From Physcomitrium patens (taxonomy: Eukaryota; Streptophyta; Bryopsida; Funariales; Funariaceae), in assembly GCF_000002425.4 (NCBI RefSeq), contig NC_037270.1:1921765-1985764 (forward strand): DNA of 64,000 bases, in the 5' to 3' direction. The number at the start of each line of letters is the position of its first letter. Positions within the stretch are counted from its first letter, which is position 1. A program made the position numbers and the translations under genes. The notes below the pieces were generated by a model. It worked only from the letters and a program-made list of their open reading frames with translations. It searched no databases and was not told the DNA's origin. Positions 62,161-64,000 of this stretch are shown here, piece after piece.

Positions 62161-63882
62161 TCAGCGATGTGAGCCTTGAAAGGAATTCCACCGTCCGCGA
62201 TCACACCGAAATGTATCTTTTCCTGCCATGGCTTGGCTTTGTTCCCAGTTGCCCTTGCTTGACATCATGCGAGCCGCAGATTGGCCCCCTAAGCGATGTG
62301 CAGCATTTGACCTCAAATTCTCTTTTCCAATATTCAACTTGGAGTCAACGTGTGAGGCTAATTTTTCTGCTTCCTCACCTTGGGACAGAAAGGAAATCTC
62401 CTGGTAAACACCTTCGTCACCATGTGGAGAAGTAAATGAATGACTAGATCTATTCACATCCAAACATGCCATTCTTGCTGCAAATGGTGATACCCCGGCA
62501 GATCCAGGTCCAGAGCATATATCGTGTTTAATTCTTGCACTGTTGGAACTTACGACCAAAACTGGCAGAGAATCCTCCTGGATGTGTCTCTTGATTTGTA
62601 CTTCACTATTAGCATCGTCAGTAACATAATCACACTTCCTTTCGGAATTAAAAGGCAGCTTTTCTAGCTCATCGGCTAAGTCTTCATTACGGGCAACCAC
62701 TGTGTCCGTTGAGTACCCTCCACGTGAGGAATCATCAGGTTTGAACAGAAACCTTCTTAAGCTGTTTCTACTTCCACAGCCTGCCGTCGCAGACCCCAAC
62801 ATTGTCGATTGAGAATGAGATATGGCGGGCGCACTGCTATAAGTATCAGCATGTTGGGTGCCGATTGCAGTGATGGTTTCATGTTCCGAAACTACTTGAA
62901 CTTCCGGTCGGAATTGAAAATCCTCCGAGTCTAAGACAAATCCACCAGGCTCAAATTTGGGGTTGCTGGCATCTTCAGCAACACTATTATCATCTTCACA
63001 ACCAAAGACGCTCATCAGTGCACTCGAACGAAAAATGAAAATAACACTTTCTGACATATAGTTCAGTTCTTCAAGATATATTCTCGTAGTATTCCTAAAG
63101 AGTGCTTTGTTGAAAATGATTTATTGCGGATGATAGTTACGAGGATCTGGAAAGTTACGACATAGAACGAAATATGACAGGGATGCAATCTAATACCAGG
63201 GTTTCCGAGTGTTTCTATATTCGCAGGACGAAATGAAAAACCGCTCGGAACTTCCTCAGGGGTATAACAGACTGCATGAGACCTTTGTTGCACATCCGGC
63301 TTCTCAAAACAGGCATCCCATTTCCGTGCGATTCCATTGAATTGATGCATGGTGGACTTCCGAAGCGAGCTTTTACTCGCCACAAGATTCGCAGACTTAC
63401 GTGTTTTGGTGCTAGAAAGGGGATCGAACGTGCCTGCTTGGAACTCGTACAGCTTATCAGGAGCTTTTTCAGGAGATGGCGAGATTGAGGCTGACTTCCG
63501 AGGCAAAGATGAGAACGACATCTGGCGATCGAAAACCCGGGAGGAACGACTTTCTTTCTGTTCTTGCGCAACAAAACTGGACAAGATGATATTTGTCAAC
63601 TCAACTACAACATTTATCACGCGAATTAATAGCACCTCAAGAATACAAACGTTCAGGAGGACAAAGAAAATACGTCAAGATAGTGATTAGTAAATGTTGA
63701 CATTCCATCAAAAGAACAGAAGTTGATAAAAAGCACATCGGTGACGTTCAGAGGAACAGTGAATTACAAACTCACTTTGATTTTCCAGAAGAAAGGCCAG
63801 GTGAGCTTGGAATATTCTTGTCGCAGATAGGACTCTCAGCTTGCCCACTACAACCATGAAGCATCCTCCGCAACTCTTGCTT
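62161..63882 (-). CDS. C-terminal three exons of an unrecognised serine-rich plant protein (5' end outside the window)
   Basis: Minus strand. Exons 63882-63776, 63576-63197 and 63050-62161, joined by GT-AG introns with consistent phases; the stop TGA is at 62161-62163. About 458 residues are encoded here. The first piece, KQELRRMLHGCSGQ, begins after an acceptor at 63883-63884, so earlier exons lie beyond the window. Rich in Ser, Lys and Arg with few hydrophobic stretches, likely mostly disordered: SFSSLPRKSASISPSPEK, then a more conserved-looking FNGIARKWDACFE ... EEVPSGFSFRPANIETLGNP, then an acidic segment CEDDNSVAEDASNPKFEPGG. No signal peptide, membrane segment or known catalytic motif. 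I do not recognise the family; a nuclear or cytoskeletal scaffold would fit but is a guess. No frame damage. Confidence 0.75.
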
Positions 63883-64000
63883 CTGCAAGGGAGTGCATCA
63901 ATATATGCATCATTATTTAATAGTGATTCGAAAGAAAACAACCACGCAAGAAAGTCAGATTCTATGCTGATATCGTGGGTCTATTTGATTAATTTGGTAT

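Overview
This window is nuclear DNA of a land plant, most likely a moss or another bryophyte. The evidence is spliced genes with short GT-AG introns, a methionine aminopeptidase 2 and a WDR53-like protein close to the plant versions, and a kinase-NBS-LRR immune receptor, an architecture known mainly from mosses. The base composition is split: islands of moderate GC carry the genes, and they sit in very AT-rich DNA made largely of decayed LTR retrotransposons. All identifications were read by eye; no database search was run.

Layout. 1-3.5 kb: AT-rich flank, then a GC-richer stretch with at most one isolated exon. 3.5-6.8 kb: WDR53-like gene, + strand, 11 coding exons. 7.1-26.7 kb: a four-level nest of retrotransposons. 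An old + strand copia (A) is interrupted by a - strand copia (B), B by a - strand chromodomain gypsy element (chromovirus), and the chromovirus by a young internally deleted - strand copia (C). Target-site duplications are exact for the inner two insertions and 4/5 for B. 26.7-30 kb: AT-rich DNA with a solo LTR, an 11-bp helically phased repeat and a palindromic TTCATCCAATT array. 30-34.6 kb: complete MetAP2 gene, + strand, 12 coding exons, with a non-coding first exon. 36-49 kb: a second, older nest (gypsy, copia fragments, and an RT-less gypsy inside copia). 49.9-54.9 kb: a kinase-NBS-LRR pseudogene, - strand, whose domains are nearly complete but broken by one frameshift and several stop codons. 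55.5-57.5 kb: a GC-rich block with no assigned gene. 57.5-62 kb: AT-rich. 62.1-63.9 kb: the last three exons of an unrecognised, serine-rich plant-type gene, - strand, whose 5' part lies beyond the window.

The most interesting signals are in the transposons. The chromovirus LTR has a TATA box followed about 30 nt later by a 12-nt segment that pairs with the primer-binding site just inside the LTR. This is the arrangement expected for self-primed reverse transcription. Its U3 carries a perfect four-unit heat-shock element plus 30-bp repeats upstream of the TATA box. The copia elements instead have a primer site matching the anticodon arm of initiator tRNA-Met, ending at nucleotide 39, as expected for half-tRNA priming. 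Copia C kept gag, protease, both LTRs, primer site and polypurine tract but lost the integrase core and reverse transcriptase; its LTRs differ at only two positions. Reverse transcriptase has been deleted independently in three elements here.

The cellular genes show no operon-like or functional link to one another. MetAP2 is predicted to be cytosolic and active because all metal ligands are present; the WDR53-like protein is probably a beta-propeller adaptor.
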